DNA of 64,000 bases from Gambelia wislizenii (lineage: Eukaryota > Chordata > Lepidosauria > Squamata > Crotaphytidae). Shown piece by piece: positions 23,511 through 33,059 of this stretch. The position numbers were made by a program, and so were the translations under genes. Position 1 is the first letter of the stretch. Every line of letters begins with the position of its first letter. The notes beneath the pieces were generated by a model. That model worked only from the letters and a program-made list of their open reading frames with translations. It did no database searches and had not been told where the DNA came from. Location: positions 179,881,001 through 179,945,000 of the forward strand of contig JAUMIR010000001.1 of NCBI GenBank assembly GCA_030847615.1, given 5' to 3'.

Positions 23511-23609
23511 GAGGCAGCCATGGCAGTTAAATGGAATAACAGCAATATATCAATGTAGTATGATAGGGCCCTTAGAATCTTATATCTCACAATGTATTAA
23601 TAGAAGACT

Positions 23610-23768
23610 TGTCTGTTGTTTATTTTTATTTTTTGTATTTTTAGAAGTATGTTTTAATTCCTGAATTATTTAATTGCATTTTAAGGGGGGTGGGGTTGAG
23701 AGTCCGGGATGTATACATTAATTGTTGTAAGCCGCCCTGATTGCGTTTTGTAGAGGGGCGGGATATAA

Positions 23769-23803
<35 letters not shown>
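23610..23803 (+). mobile_element. L2-type LINE 3' tail with (TTA)n
   Basis: 'ttgttgtaagccgccctgat' and 'gaggggcgggatataaatta' are the standard L2 3' end, followed by a TTA microsatellite at about 23767-23800. Confidence 0.78.
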
Positions 23804-23924
23804 TAAGACTCTCAGATTTCTTGGATCCAATCTGTTTAAGTGTTCCTTTAGGCCAAAATCAATATCTTTAATTGTGTCCACAAACAAACTGGAAGGTAAA
23901 GAAGCTGATCCTGTATACTAACCG

Positions 23925-24848
23925 AAGCATACTCTCCAACATTTCACAAATGAAAACTGGGACATATAGCCAAACAACATCAGAGTGTGGTCAAGATGTC
24001 AAAAGTTATTAATGAGGAAGAATAGGCAAGCTAGGAGATGATGCAGCAGTTTGCTTTTGGGCTCATCTGCATGGGCCAGTATATGCTGACTCCCCACTGT
24101 TGTATTCTGCCTGTGGATCAGGCCCGTTCCTTCCTGTTACCTGCACAGAATGCGAGGAAGTCCAGACAGGCACACCAGCCTTTCACTGCAGCCGCCACCA
24201 CCTCCCTTTTTCTCTATGAAGCCAGGAAGCCAGCCCACAACATGTGACCAAGCTCCCCTGCATATGACCAGCCTTGGTCACATGCTGCAGGACTCCTTCC
24301 TGCTGAGGAAGAGCAATAGCAGAGGGCAGCTGAAGCGATGGGCTGGTGTGCTGGAATGGGCTCTTGAGGTCACTCAGAGCCCAATTCATTTTTTTGCCAA
24401 CGGGAGGGGATTTTCTTGGGTATTTTTTTTAAAAAAACACACACACTGTAATAGGCCCTACCCTGTATTCTCCTGTCTTTGCCCCAGGGGTCAGGAAGAC
24501 TGCCTAGAGGCATAATGGGGCAAAAGCCCTGCGTCATCTGGACTACAGGATTCCAAGTGGGTGGAAGACAGGGTCAATTCCCTGTGGAGACAAGCCCTTT
24601 GCCTGAGCCTACTGGAAAGGCCAAGATTCTTCCCCCTTGTCTTCTCCCCGCCCCCCGCTGAATTGACTAAGTGCAAATTTCTTTTGCATTTTGGACTCAG
24701 TTTGCAGGAGCTGAAGTCAGTTGTGGATGAAGGGGAAGACTGGGAGGAGGAGAGAGAAGGTGGGACATTTTAAAAGCAGATGAAAATGTGGGACAAGAGG
24801 ATTAATTGTGACTGCCCCTGCTAAATTGGGACAGTTGATAGGTATGCT
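23925..24848. mobile_element. Dispersed repeat, unnamed family B, copy 1
   Basis: The block 24060-24560 aligns to 36350-36810. Shared landmarks are 'ttctgcctgtggatcaggcc', 'ctgttacctgcacagaatg', 'tatgaagccaggaagccagc' and 'gggctggtgtg', then 'caggggtcaggaagactgcc'. The outer ends 'agcatactctccaac' and 'gacagttgataggtatgct' are imperfect inverses, which suggests a non-autonomous DNA transposon. Long frames here (for example 24150-24515) have no family resemblance and are not shared with the second copy. Confidence 0.6.
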
Positions 24849-24977
24849 AAAGTCATTTAAAAAACATTTTATTGAACAAATATATTTTATTTTTATATTT
24901 ATTATAAAATTAGTTTTATATGTTATTATAAAATATTTATTATTATTATAAAAATATTTATTATTATTTATATTTTA

Positions 24978-25277
24978 AAAGATTATTGGATGCAACAAAA
25001 ACCATGTCGGAAGATTGCAACAAGAACAGGAATGGGGGATATTATCAGATGATGACGTCCTTCAGTGTCCCAGGGGTGTAACATGGCCATAAGACATCCC
25101 TTTTTATTGGCAACTTGTCCTCATCAATGACAAAGGGAAGCCTCATCTGCGGCAGTACTACACCCTAAGAAATGCTGAGGGCACGGACGTCTGATAACGT
25201 TGCCCTTTCTGTTCCCATTGTGTTCTTCTGATGCAGTTTTTTGCCGCATTTCCCAGTGTCTGATAATCTCCTTAATC
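24978..25277. mobile_element. Fold-back MITE with gattatcaga termini, copy 2
   Basis: It aligns to 8808-9123. Shared segments include 'gatattatcagatgatgacg', 'aagcctcatctgcggcag', and the right end 'cccagtgtctgataatctcc'. The element is self-complementary over much of its length. The preceding 24850-24977 is AT-rich low-complexity DNA. Confidence 0.7.
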
Positions 25278-25824
25278 CTTAACGTACACTATGTAATATA
25301 TTTGTAGACAGTAGTCCATGAAGGCAGAAATTAAATTGCTAAAAACTATAATCAGTTGATTCAATGTTGCAATTGTGATGTTATTATCTCACAGTTACCA
25401 CACATGATACAGGATTGTTGAAAGATGCACCTGCAGAATATTCATTGATTTATTGGCAAACTATGAACTGAGTTCATATGAGAGATGCAAAAGAGGAATG
25501 GGGAGCATACGGCTTCAATATTATCCTCTGCTATTTTTCCACTCCATAGATAATTTATATGTTATTTTTTTCCCCAAAACACCAAGGCCTCTTTCTTAAG
25601 AGCCCTATATAAAGTGTGTTGATGTAATTTAAATGAAAGGTGTTTTAAAAGTTGTGGCCACAGCCTCATTCCTTTCATTCTTTACATTTGAATAAACAAT
25701 CTGTTTCCACCTCAAGCACTGCTTCCACTTCATCCCAGGTTGCATTTACATAGGCAAGTATTCCCCTAAATATACCGCTAAGATTGCACGGATTGCGCCA
25801 CAGTATCACCTCATTCAGAAGGGG

Positions 25825-25830
<6 letters not shown>
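25278..25830. other. No recognisable feature
   Basis: Unique-looking AT-rich DNA leading to a CpG-bearing block near 25770, just before the TA microsatellite. Confidence 0.45.

Positions 25831-25862
<32 letters not shown>
25831..25862. repeat. (TA)16 microsatellite
   Basis: An uninterrupted TA dinucleotide run. Confidence 0.95.
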
Positions 25863-25867
<5 letters not shown>

Positions 25868-25950
25868 AGGGATCTTGCTACTTTTGCTGGCTTATTTGAA
25901 AAGTTGAGCGATTTAGCGGATTATTGATAGTGTAAACAACCATTTCGCTA

Positions 25951-26505
25951 AGGGCTGTGTGAATTACCAGCAATCTTCCCGATACAGTTGCAGCAGAGCT
26001 GCACTGTGATTGGTTCTTATGATGAATGGGTGGGCTGGCAAGATGTGGAGTCAGGAGGGAGATTCAGTAGCGATCAGGAACTCTTAAAATCCTTCGTGTC
26101 TACTGCTTGCTTTGGTGCCAAGGGAAGTCTGTACAGGGAGCTGCAGGGGGGATGCAATAGCTCAGTATCGATCAGCTGTTACCCACGGAGAAAAAAACCT
26201 TTGCATCTGCATTTTGATTTGGGGCCAGGGAGCTACAGGCGGGAGGCAATGGCTCCGTGTCGATCAGCTGTTAACCACAGAGTTGGGGCCAGGGCAGACA
26301 TTCCTATTGCATTCCTTTGTCCTTCTCTCCAATGCTTGGCCACCCCCCCCCCAAATGGCCTGTCTGAACCACAAAGCAGAAAAAAAGAGCAACAAAATAC
26401 AACTGTTTCCTCTGTACACCATGTAAACTACCCACCACTGGTGCGAAAAAGTGCTAAAGCACAATTTATCGCTATAAAACTTGCTGTGTAATTGCAGCCC
26501 CAGAA
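25951..26505. mobile_element. Putative non-autonomous DNA transposon with an internal duplication
   Basis: The left 'ggctgtgtgaattaccagca' resembles the inverse of the right 'gctgtgtaattgcagcc'. Inside, a roughly 110 bp segment is repeated: 'atcgatcagctgttacccac' near 26166 and 'gtcgatcagctgttaaccac' near 26258, each preceded by 'gggagct.cag'. Frames at 25988-26491 and 26112-26426 result from this repetition and show no domain. Confidence 0.45.
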
Positions 26506-26539
26506 TATCTCCAAATATTTTGCCACTTCTTTCAGTTCC

Positions 26540-26760
26540 CAGCCAGAACAGGTTTTATAACTCTATCCCTGGATCAGATTGTTTGCTAACTAACAGGACC
26601 TCCATCTTGTCTGGATTAAGCTCCACTTCATTCACCCACATTCATTCCTGCACTGCACCCAGACAATGGCTTAGGACTTCCACAACTTCTTTGATGTCAG
26701 CAGAGAAGGACTGATATTGCTGGCTAAGTATCATTGGCATATTGATGAAACTCAGTCTTA
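26540..26760 (-). mobile_element. L2 LINE 3' UTR/pol fragment, decayed
   Basis: 'acctccatcttgtctggatt' and 'aagctccacttcattcaccc' parallel the segment at 35710-35760 inside the L2 at 34840. Orientation is minus by that comparison. Confidence 0.6.
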
Positions 26761-27090
26761 AAACTTAGAAAGGCCTCGACAAGCTCTGTAATTATCTAGA
26801 TATGAGTAATCTGAAGCTAAAATATTAACAGGTAGCTAAAAGCCCTTTCTTTATTTTAAACATTAGATAAAATATCTGGTATTAGAACATACGATGGCAA
26901 TGCACTCATGCACTTGAATTCATCAGGGAAAGCATGTAATATTTCAAACAACTTCAATCCAAAGTGTGGATGAAATCATTTTGACAGGTACAGCAGTGAC
27001 CCTGTTATGATGTTGTGACAGTACTCCTATAGATTTTCTTTGGTTTTTTTTTTTCCCCGGGCTGTGAGGCCGTGTTCTGGCTGTGTTTCT

Positions 27091-27146
27091 TTCTGATGTT
27101 TCATCTGCATCTGTGGCTGGCATCTGTGGCTGGCATCCTCAGAGAA
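27091..27146 (-). ncRNA. Degenerate hammerhead-ribozyme-like motif, expanded stem II
   Basis: On the minus strand: ttct, ctgagga, a stem II region in which a 13-base unit (ccagccacagatg) is duplicated, gaaac, atc, agaa. The CUGANGA and GAAA boxes and the TTCT/AGAA stem I are kept. The gtc cleavage triplet reads atc, so the stem III pairing of the intact copy is lost. Probably inactive. Confidence 0.4.
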
Positions 27147-27240
27147 TGGTTAGGTAGGTGTGTATGTGGAGCTTATGTGCTGTGAACCCCTGTTGGGGAG
27201 TATATATAAATAACATGTTAGAAACCAACCTGGACACAAA

Positions 27241-27531
27241 ATGCTATTTGAAAACACAGAAATTCTAGACCAGGCCAACAACTATCATGTCAGAATGCAC
27301 AGAGAAGCTACTGAAACCCACAAACATCTGGACAACTTCAACAGGAAAGAAGAAACCTTAAAAGTAAACAAAATCTGGCTCCTAGTTTTGAAAAACAATA
27401 GAATCAAAACTCAACACTTACAAAAGAATTCCACCCAGGGACAGGGGGATTCCCAGCAGATAATGGCCCATCAACCAACCATTAGCCAAACAGACACTAA
27501 CGAGCCTTGCATTTCTATACCCAGAAACTAA
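27241..27531 (+). pseudogene. Penelope-like element pol C-terminal fragment
   Basis: A 96-codon frame contains RMHREATETHKHLDNFNRKE followed by KVNKIWLLVLKN. This is the region after the GIY-YIG nuclease in vertebrate PLE proteins, where a 'REAIEI.KH..NFNR..G' block precedes a 'W.P.L' motif. The upstream RT and nuclease catalytic part are deleted, so no activity is possible. It lies between inverted PLE arms, in agreement with the assignment. Confidence 0.72.
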
Positions 27532-27612
27532 CCATTCAATTACACAAATGTATATATACTCCCCATCAGGGGTTCACAGTACAGAAACTCCACACACATA
27601 CCTACCCAAACA

Positions 27613-27651
27613 TTCTCTGAGGATGTCAGCCATGGAGGCAAGCCATCAGAA
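27613..27651 (+). ncRNA. Decayed hammerhead-like motif in the right PLE arm
   Basis: It has ttct, ctgagga and the closing agaa, but the gaaac box reads caagc. It is symmetrical in position to the minus-strand motif at 27091-27146. Likely dead. Confidence 0.3.
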
Positions 27652-27970
27652 AGAAACTATTTCAGAACACAACCTCACAGCCCAGGAAAAACAACAACAA
27701 CAAGGAAACTCTATTGATGCCGGCCGTGAAAACCTTCGACTTCACACAGTACTCCTATAATCTGTCCACTGTGACTTGAGTATGTAATCTTTCCTTGATG
27801 ATAGCTGAAAAGACATGGGAAGCTTAAAAGCATTATAATAATAGTTCATCTCCATTTTTTTTCAAAAAAATCTAACTGAACTTAATACTGTTTTAGTTAG
27901 ACTATGTAAACTAAGTGGCATCTCTTTTTTCATAATCACTGAGAACTTGGCATACACTACAGAAGGAAGA

Positions 27971-28586
27971 GTAGGGTCCCGTCTACATGGTAAAAAAAAA
28001 TACGTACACCGTTCGGAAGATCGCTCTTCCATACACACAGATGTTCAGATTCATATGTGTCATTCAGAATGGGGGCTAGTGAATCCCCCGTAAACTACGT
28101 GGATTTGGCATTTGGAAGGTGTATTGGATTTCGGCATAAAATACCTACAGCCATTCGAATGGGTGATAGTCTGTACGTCCCGTTTGCACACATATGAACA
28201 GACAGTGTAATCTGATTGGCTGGCCGAGTAGAGGGGGCAGGGCTAGCAAGGAGGAGAATTTGGAGACGCCATCATGTTGGATTCCCCGCTAAGTGAGTGT
28301 CCAGTAAGTCCGTGAATTGTATATATTTATTTTTATTTTTCATTGTAAATAGGGAAAACCGAATGTCCGCCAAGCAGGCACCTTTTTAAATTAGAAAAAA
28401 AAAAGTGGCAGGACATTTAAAACCGCCACTTGGCTTGCTCATTCCATCCAGCTGGGGAAGGGGGCTCATACGGAGTTTGGGGGGGTGTAAAAATTGTGTA
28501 GGTGTATTGTATGCAGATGAACGGCTGCCTATTCATATTTTTTACCCCCAAATGGAATTTTTTTTAATCGTATAGATGGACCTTAG
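27971..28586. mobile_element. Non-autonomous DNA transposon, unnamed family A, copy 2
   Basis: The left terminus 'gtagggtcccgtctacatgg' is matched by the inverse of 'tatagatggaccttag'. The interior is colinear with 3178-3806 ('gacagtgtaatctgattggc', 'cagggctagcaaggagg', 'catcatgttggattcc', 'gctaagtgagtgtccagtaa'). More CpG sites remain here than in copy 1, so this copy is probably younger. Non-coding. Confidence 0.72.
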
Positions 28587-28689
28587 TTAAACTAACGTGA
28601 AGGAAGAGTCTGTGCATTTCCTCCATATGAGTGTGTGGATTTGTGTGTATGTGTGTTCAGAAGCAGTTAGAGCTCATGCATGGATGTGT

Positions 28690-28925
28690 GTATATTTGCC
28701 TTCAAGTACCTGTGAATTTATGGCAACCCCATAAATGTCATAGGCTTTTCTAGGGAATGAACACTCAGAGGTGGTTTTGCCAGTTCCTTCCTCTAAAAAC
28801 AGCTTACAGCACCTGATATTCATTGGTGGTCTCCCATCCAAGTACTAACCAGAGCTGACTCTGCTGAGTGCCCAAGATCAGATAGTGTCCGGTGCCATTA
28901 GGGTATTTAGGCTGTCCACATATAG
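28690..28925 (-). mobile_element. 5S-rRNA-derived SINE
   Basis: 'ggtggtctcccatccaagta' followed by 'ctaaccagagctgactctgc' and 'agatcagatagtgtccgg' is the inverse of the 3' half of vertebrate 5S rRNA, including its internal-promoter region. The other end (28690-28800) is the Bov-B-like tail shared with 11355-11480. This is a SINE rather than a 5S gene, because the 5S part is incomplete, mutated and fused to the tail. Confidence 0.82.
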
Positions 28926-30317
28926 GTCCTGTAGTTCACAGCGATGGTAGTGAATGTTGTGAAATGGTTTGTGTCCAATAAGTGATTGTGGCTTATCTTC
29001 CTTGTATATTAGCTGACTTTAAACTAGAGTCACCTGATCCAGATGTAACAGCAAACTATGGCATGTTTATCTAGTAAGGACTAAGGATCTAAACTCAGCC
29101 AGTATTATGATAATAGTTGTATGCACAACATAGCTGAGCTTCTGTAATTCAGATTTTTCAGACAACTATTCTTTTCCTCTGAACATGTACTAATAGTTAT
29201 CAGTTACATGCTCTTACAGTCAGGCAGCTTTTAGTCCTTGTATTTCAATATAATTTCAAAGGCTCATATACTAAATGTAGAGATTGTGGAAAATGCTTAA
29301 AATTCTTATTTACAAATCTGCAACATGACCAGAACTGAAAATGTGCATATAAGGACTAAATGTTCTAATCCAAACTTGCTGAACTTAAGAGATTGCTCTA
29401 TTAATTTGAATGGGCTAAAAAGTACTTGCTGCAGCACATTTGCAGAGTAGGTCCATTGCAGACTAGCAAACAATGGGCATCTCGTATTTCTAAACAGTAT
29501 TCAAGGCCATGCGTGATGAAACAAATGACAAAGAAGCCATTGCCATTTTCGTTTTCTGCTGTCATAAGGACTAAATGTGTTTATGGATAGGCTTCATTTC
29601 TTGTCGCTAGCAGCTTTAACCATGCACATCCTTCAGTAATTAATCCAAATGGTCTCTAGGTTAATGACACAGAGAAGAGATATTTTGATGAAACTGTTAC
29701 AAGGCCCTCAAATGTAAAGACTATTCCCTTTAAATGCATGCTGACTTATCTCCTGCACTGAATTTAAGTCAGTTTGATCACAAATAATATACACCCCCCA
29801 TTTCTTCTTCAGTGTCCACCCCCTCCATACAACTAAACAGTACTATTACTGGTATTCTCTTCCTGCAATGCTCCCTTCTTAATTGCACCAAATCTTTTGC
29901 TATTGCATTTCTAGGACATTCTTATTACTGGTTTCCAAGAACATTTAGAAGCTGTTGTTGTGTGCTTGCTTACAAAGAAATATAACTGAAGTGCAATGAA
30001 TGTTTTTTCATGTCAAAGAACAGCAGTTAACTGTGACATGCTTCCTTGTGTCTGCTTGATGCTAAAATTTCAGTTCGAAGCAATAAAGAACATTAGAAGT
30101 AGAGGTTCTGTCACACGCGTGGGAATTACTTTTGTACAAGGATGATTTCACATGCTGTGCAGAGCCAAACATGAATTTACCATTGAGTATATTCTCATCA
30201 GGGAGCCAATAATTTCTTCCTAGCAGGTGTACCTGCCTGATGCATACCCTTTGGACATATGCTGCTTGCAGTGTTTGGTGGTGTAGCCTGTGACAGATTT
30301 GTTAATTGTATTTAATT
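28926..30317. other. Mostly unique DNA with a candidate conserved block
   Basis: No exon or repeat signature. The part at about 29460-29800 is balanced in composition, free of recognised repeats and rich in TAAT and AP-1-like or CRE-like words (for example 'ttaatgacac', 'gcatgctgactta'), so it could be a conserved noncoding element. This is inference only. Confidence 0.35.
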
Positions 30318-30895
30318 TTTGTTAACTGCCTTCAGTCAACTTTGACTTACAGCAACCCTATGAATGAGAGACCTCCAGGTCACCATATCCTCAACAGCCC
30401 TGCTCAAGTCTTGCAGACTCAGGGCCGTGGCTTCCTTAACTGAGTCTATCCGACTGGAACGCGGTCTTTCACTTGTCCTAGTGCCTTCTACTGTACCAAG
30501 CATTCTTTTCTTTTCTAATGAGTCATGTCTTCTCATAATATGGCCAAAGTATGACCGCCTCAGTTTAGTTGTCTTGGCTTCTAGCTGGAGTTCAGGTTTA
30601 ATTTCCTATAGGATACTAAGAGGTTTTGTGGTTTTTGATTTGCTGTAGGACCCATTCATTTGTCTTTTTAGCAGTCTATGGTATCCATAGAATTCTTCTC
30701 CAGCACCATATTTCAAATGAGTTTTCTTTATTCAACTTTCTTCACTGTCCAGCTTTCACAACCATGCATAGAAATTGGAAATGTGGTAGCATGCAAAATC
30801 CAAACTTTAGCATTCAATGATAGCGCTTTGCACTACAGGATCATTTCTAGTTCTTTCATGGCTGCCCTTCCAAGTCCTAGTCTTATTTCTGTGGA
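30318..30895 (-). mobile_element. Bov-B (RTE clade) LINE, 3' fragment
   Basis: The minus-strand frame at about 30336-30536 reads a Bov-B pol C-terminus: SSRIDSVKEATALSLQDLSR, then VEDMVTWRSLIHRVAVSQ. The mammalian and squamate Bov-B end has the same 'R...D...+A....L..L...V.DR..WR...H.V..SQ' layout. The 3' end 'ttgacttacagcaaccctat' is what Sauria SINE tails imitate. Stops and gaps interrupt it. A separate Bov-B 5' piece lies at 33060-33690 in the same orientation. Confidence 0.85.
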
Positions 30896-30954
30896 TTCCA
30901 TTGGGTACTCTCTGGTATTTTGGGTCACATGGAGAGGAAACACAGTTGATCTCC

Positions 30955-31440
30955 TGGAATACCATAAATGGATAATTTCTAGTGAACACCAGAAATTACA
31001 ATCTGATACACAATTCAGTAATTCAGAAATCCACTTTTTGGTTTTAAAAGTTATAAAAATGCAGGGGATCACCTCACAACTTCTCTATATAGAATATCGA
31101 CATATGCCAACACTTATTTAAGATTTTACAGACTACATTCCAGATCACTTAGATGCAATCTCCCCTATGGGATTAAAATGGAACTGTTCCAATGAAAGTG
31201 CCTTCAGAAAAGAAGCCTGTATATTGACTGATCAATTAATTGACAGAGGGTATCCACATATGTGGTGGTTCAGAGTTACATAAGGCATCTCAAAAATCAC
31301 ATTCTGAACTACTTAAAAAAGGTAGGCCACAATCGACCATGTTAATTGCACTCTCACCTTCAAACATATCATCAACAGTTTACAGAGTTCCATCAAAAAC
31401 ACTGACAAATAATTCAGCACATACCAAATTGTCAAGAAAA
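30955..31440 (+). pseudogene. Penelope-like reverse transcriptase C-terminal relic
   Basis: In frames shifting by indels the peptides run SEIHFLVLKVIKM (the PLE 'FLDL.I' step after the palm), then a 'PMGLKWNCSNESAFRKEA' stretch corresponding to 'P.GQ..R.+R.C......F..EA', then DRGYP, then KASQKSHSELLKKGRP. This order is characteristic of vertebrate PLE RT. Several stops and at least one frameshift make it inactive. It lies between two Bov-B fragments and ends near a poly(A)/GA tract. Confidence 0.66.
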
Positions 31441-31465
31441 ACCCCAGGTTTCAGTTAAAAGAACC

Positions 31466-31505
31466 AAAAAAAAAAAAAAAAAAGGGAGAGAGAGAGAGAG
31501 AGAGA
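31466..31505. repeat. Poly(A) and (GA)n tract
   Basis: An 18-base A run followed by about ten GA dinucleotides. Confidence 0.9.
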
Positions 31506-31739
31506 AATTATGGTAGATAGCAATTTCTGCCATTTAAAAGCAAACATCCTTGAACATTCTGATGGGTGCAGCCAGATCCACAGGACACCACCCCATGGCC
31601 ATTGTGTCTACTGCAGGTATACCTCCAAAATGACTTCATTTACAAACCATATTATCACAGTTACATGTCATAAGATTGTGTGTGAGAGAGGGGGGGAGGG
31701 GGGGAGAGAGAGAACTGATCCAGTTTTTTCAAACTGAAG

Positions 31740-32012
31740 CCTTTTAAGGAAAGGGCTCGTAAGAGGGTGCTGTATTGTTTTAAGAGGTGCTGTTTTAACT
31801 GTTTTTTATCCTTTTTAAATGTATATTTTACATTGTTTTAATATCTTTCATAGCTTAATCCTATTTTAATGTTGAGGTTTTTATATGTTTTTAACTGTAC
31901 TGTAATCATTTTAATTTGTGAGCTGCCATGAGTCCCAATATTAGGGGGAAAGTGGGGTATGAATCAACATCATCATCGTCGTTGTCATCATCATCATCAA
32001 CATCATCATGGC
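31740..32012 (+). mobile_element. L2-type LINE 3' tail with (ATC)n
   Basis: 'tgtgagctgccatgagtccc' and 'gggggaaagtggggtatgaa' are an L2 3' end. A CAT/ATC trinucleotide run at about 31964-32010 forms the tail. Confidence 0.72.
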
Positions 32013-32059
32013 TGGAATCCTGTTTGGGAATTATGAATATGTAACATGGAGTTACTGTG

Positions 32060-32935
32060 TGGTATTCATGATTCCCATGTAGCCCCTACCATGGACCGCA
32101 GAGGATGAGCAGACCTGTCCGCGTCTGAAATGTAAAAAGGCTGAGATTTTGAGTGGCGTGGCACAAAAGGAGACGATCAGACATTTTGTCCAGGACTGCC
32201 CGAGTGCCCGGGAAACATGGGAGGAGGTGGCCCGGGTCCTGGATTGGCCCGATTTGGCACAGCAGGCTTGGGAGACAGTGCTTTCAGGGACTGAGCCTCC
32301 AGAGGGTGTCAGGGGACCCAGAAAGTCAGTGGGCCAAAAGAGGAAGAGGAAGGAGTCTGGTTCTGTGGCTGAGAGTTTTTGGAAAGTACCCTGGTCCACG
32401 GTGCGCCTGGTAAACCTTTATGTGATGTTAGGGTTAGTTTTCCAGAGAAAAAAGGAGGTGAAAAGTCAAAATCTGCAGGATGTAAAAGGCACTGCCTATT
32501 ATGTGAAGAATGTAATTGAAAATTTAGCTCTGAGTGAAAAAGAGAAATTGCCAAGCTATCGTTGGAAAAAGTTTTGGCCGTGGTTTAGTGAGACGACCCC
32601 AGCAATAACATAAAATGATATTTTAAATAAATATTTTATTAATTTTGTATTATTTTGTATTATTATTTTTAATTAATATTTTATTGGTTTTTTTTCATTT
32701 CTAAGTAGGTATAATTATAATGTGTAAATATAATGTGATTATAGTGTGTTTAGATTAAAGGGAAAAATACATTAGTGTTAGGATAGATTTACTTTTGTAT
32801 TAGTAAGAAAAGAGGAAAATAATTAGTATTGTTTTTGTATTATTATTGTGGCCTTTTGCGGTCGGGTGTATTTTTTAGTAGAATGGTCTTACTCCAATAA
32901 AAAAATTCCCTAAAAAAATTCCCTATATTAGGGGA
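32060..32935 (+). mobile_element. Non-LTR retrotransposon 3' end, clade unresolved
   Basis: A pol C-terminal frame (see 32149-32613) is followed by an AT-rich 3' UTR and a short tandem tail, 'aaaaaaattccct' twice, at about 32900-32926. The upstream RT is absent, so it is a 5'-truncated copy. The tail of repeated heptamer-like sequence in place of poly(A) is unlike L1. Confidence 0.65.
32149..32613 (+). pseudogene. LINE pol C-terminal ORF with zinc-knuckle-like motif
   Basis: The 154-codon frame starts SGVAQKETIRHFVQDCPSAR, matching the RT zinc-binding (zf-RVT) pattern in which an upstream C...C pair (here around 32117-32135, CPRLKC in the continuing frame) joins 'ET..H....C'. A linker follows (RKSVGQKRKRKESGS, basic), then a W/Y-rich tail including SYRWKKFWPWFSE. 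It is uninterrupted, probably because the truncated insert is young. Tx1-like L1 or a related clade is my best guess. It is not a host gene, since nothing precedes the truncated start. Confidence 0.6.
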
Positions 32936-33059
32936 CACACAGGGACCATGAAGTCCCCCAATCCCCACTCACCCCATTCTATTTCACCTACAACTCCTAT
33001 CCCTGTAAGGGAGTTACTTCATATAACTATAACCCCTAGGCCAAATTTCCCTACAGTTT

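Larger units (their letters stand above)
27032..27745 (+). mobile_element. Penelope-like retroelement, internally deleted, with 14 bp TSD
   Basis: The direct repeat acagtactcctata lies at 27018-27031 and 27746-27759. The insert has inverted arms: 27032-27160 ('gctgtgaggccgtgttctgg', 'catctgtggctggcatcctc') and 27595-27745 ('ctgaggatgtcagccatgga', 'cacaacctcacagccc', ending 'aaccttcgacttcac'). Between them is a coding remnant at 27241-27531. PLEs carry such terminal repeats and an RT plus GIY-YIG endonuclease, but here only the C-terminal piece remains. The arms match 20894-20990 and 54137-54266. Confidence 0.82.

Noticed and set aside
24150..24515. 121-codon frame as a host exon
   Set aside because: It lies in a dispersed repeat with a second copy at 36350 where the frame is not kept.
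23925..24848. An endogenous retrovirus or LTR interpretation for family B
   Set aside because: No TG...CA long terminal repeats, primer-binding site, polypurine tract or gag/pol similarity was seen.
25988..26491. 167-codon frame
   Set aside because: It spans an internal duplication in a putative transposon, has no domain, and an overlapping phase is equally open.
28804..28921. Possible 5S rRNA gene
   Set aside because: Incomplete and substituted, and fused to a SINE tail.
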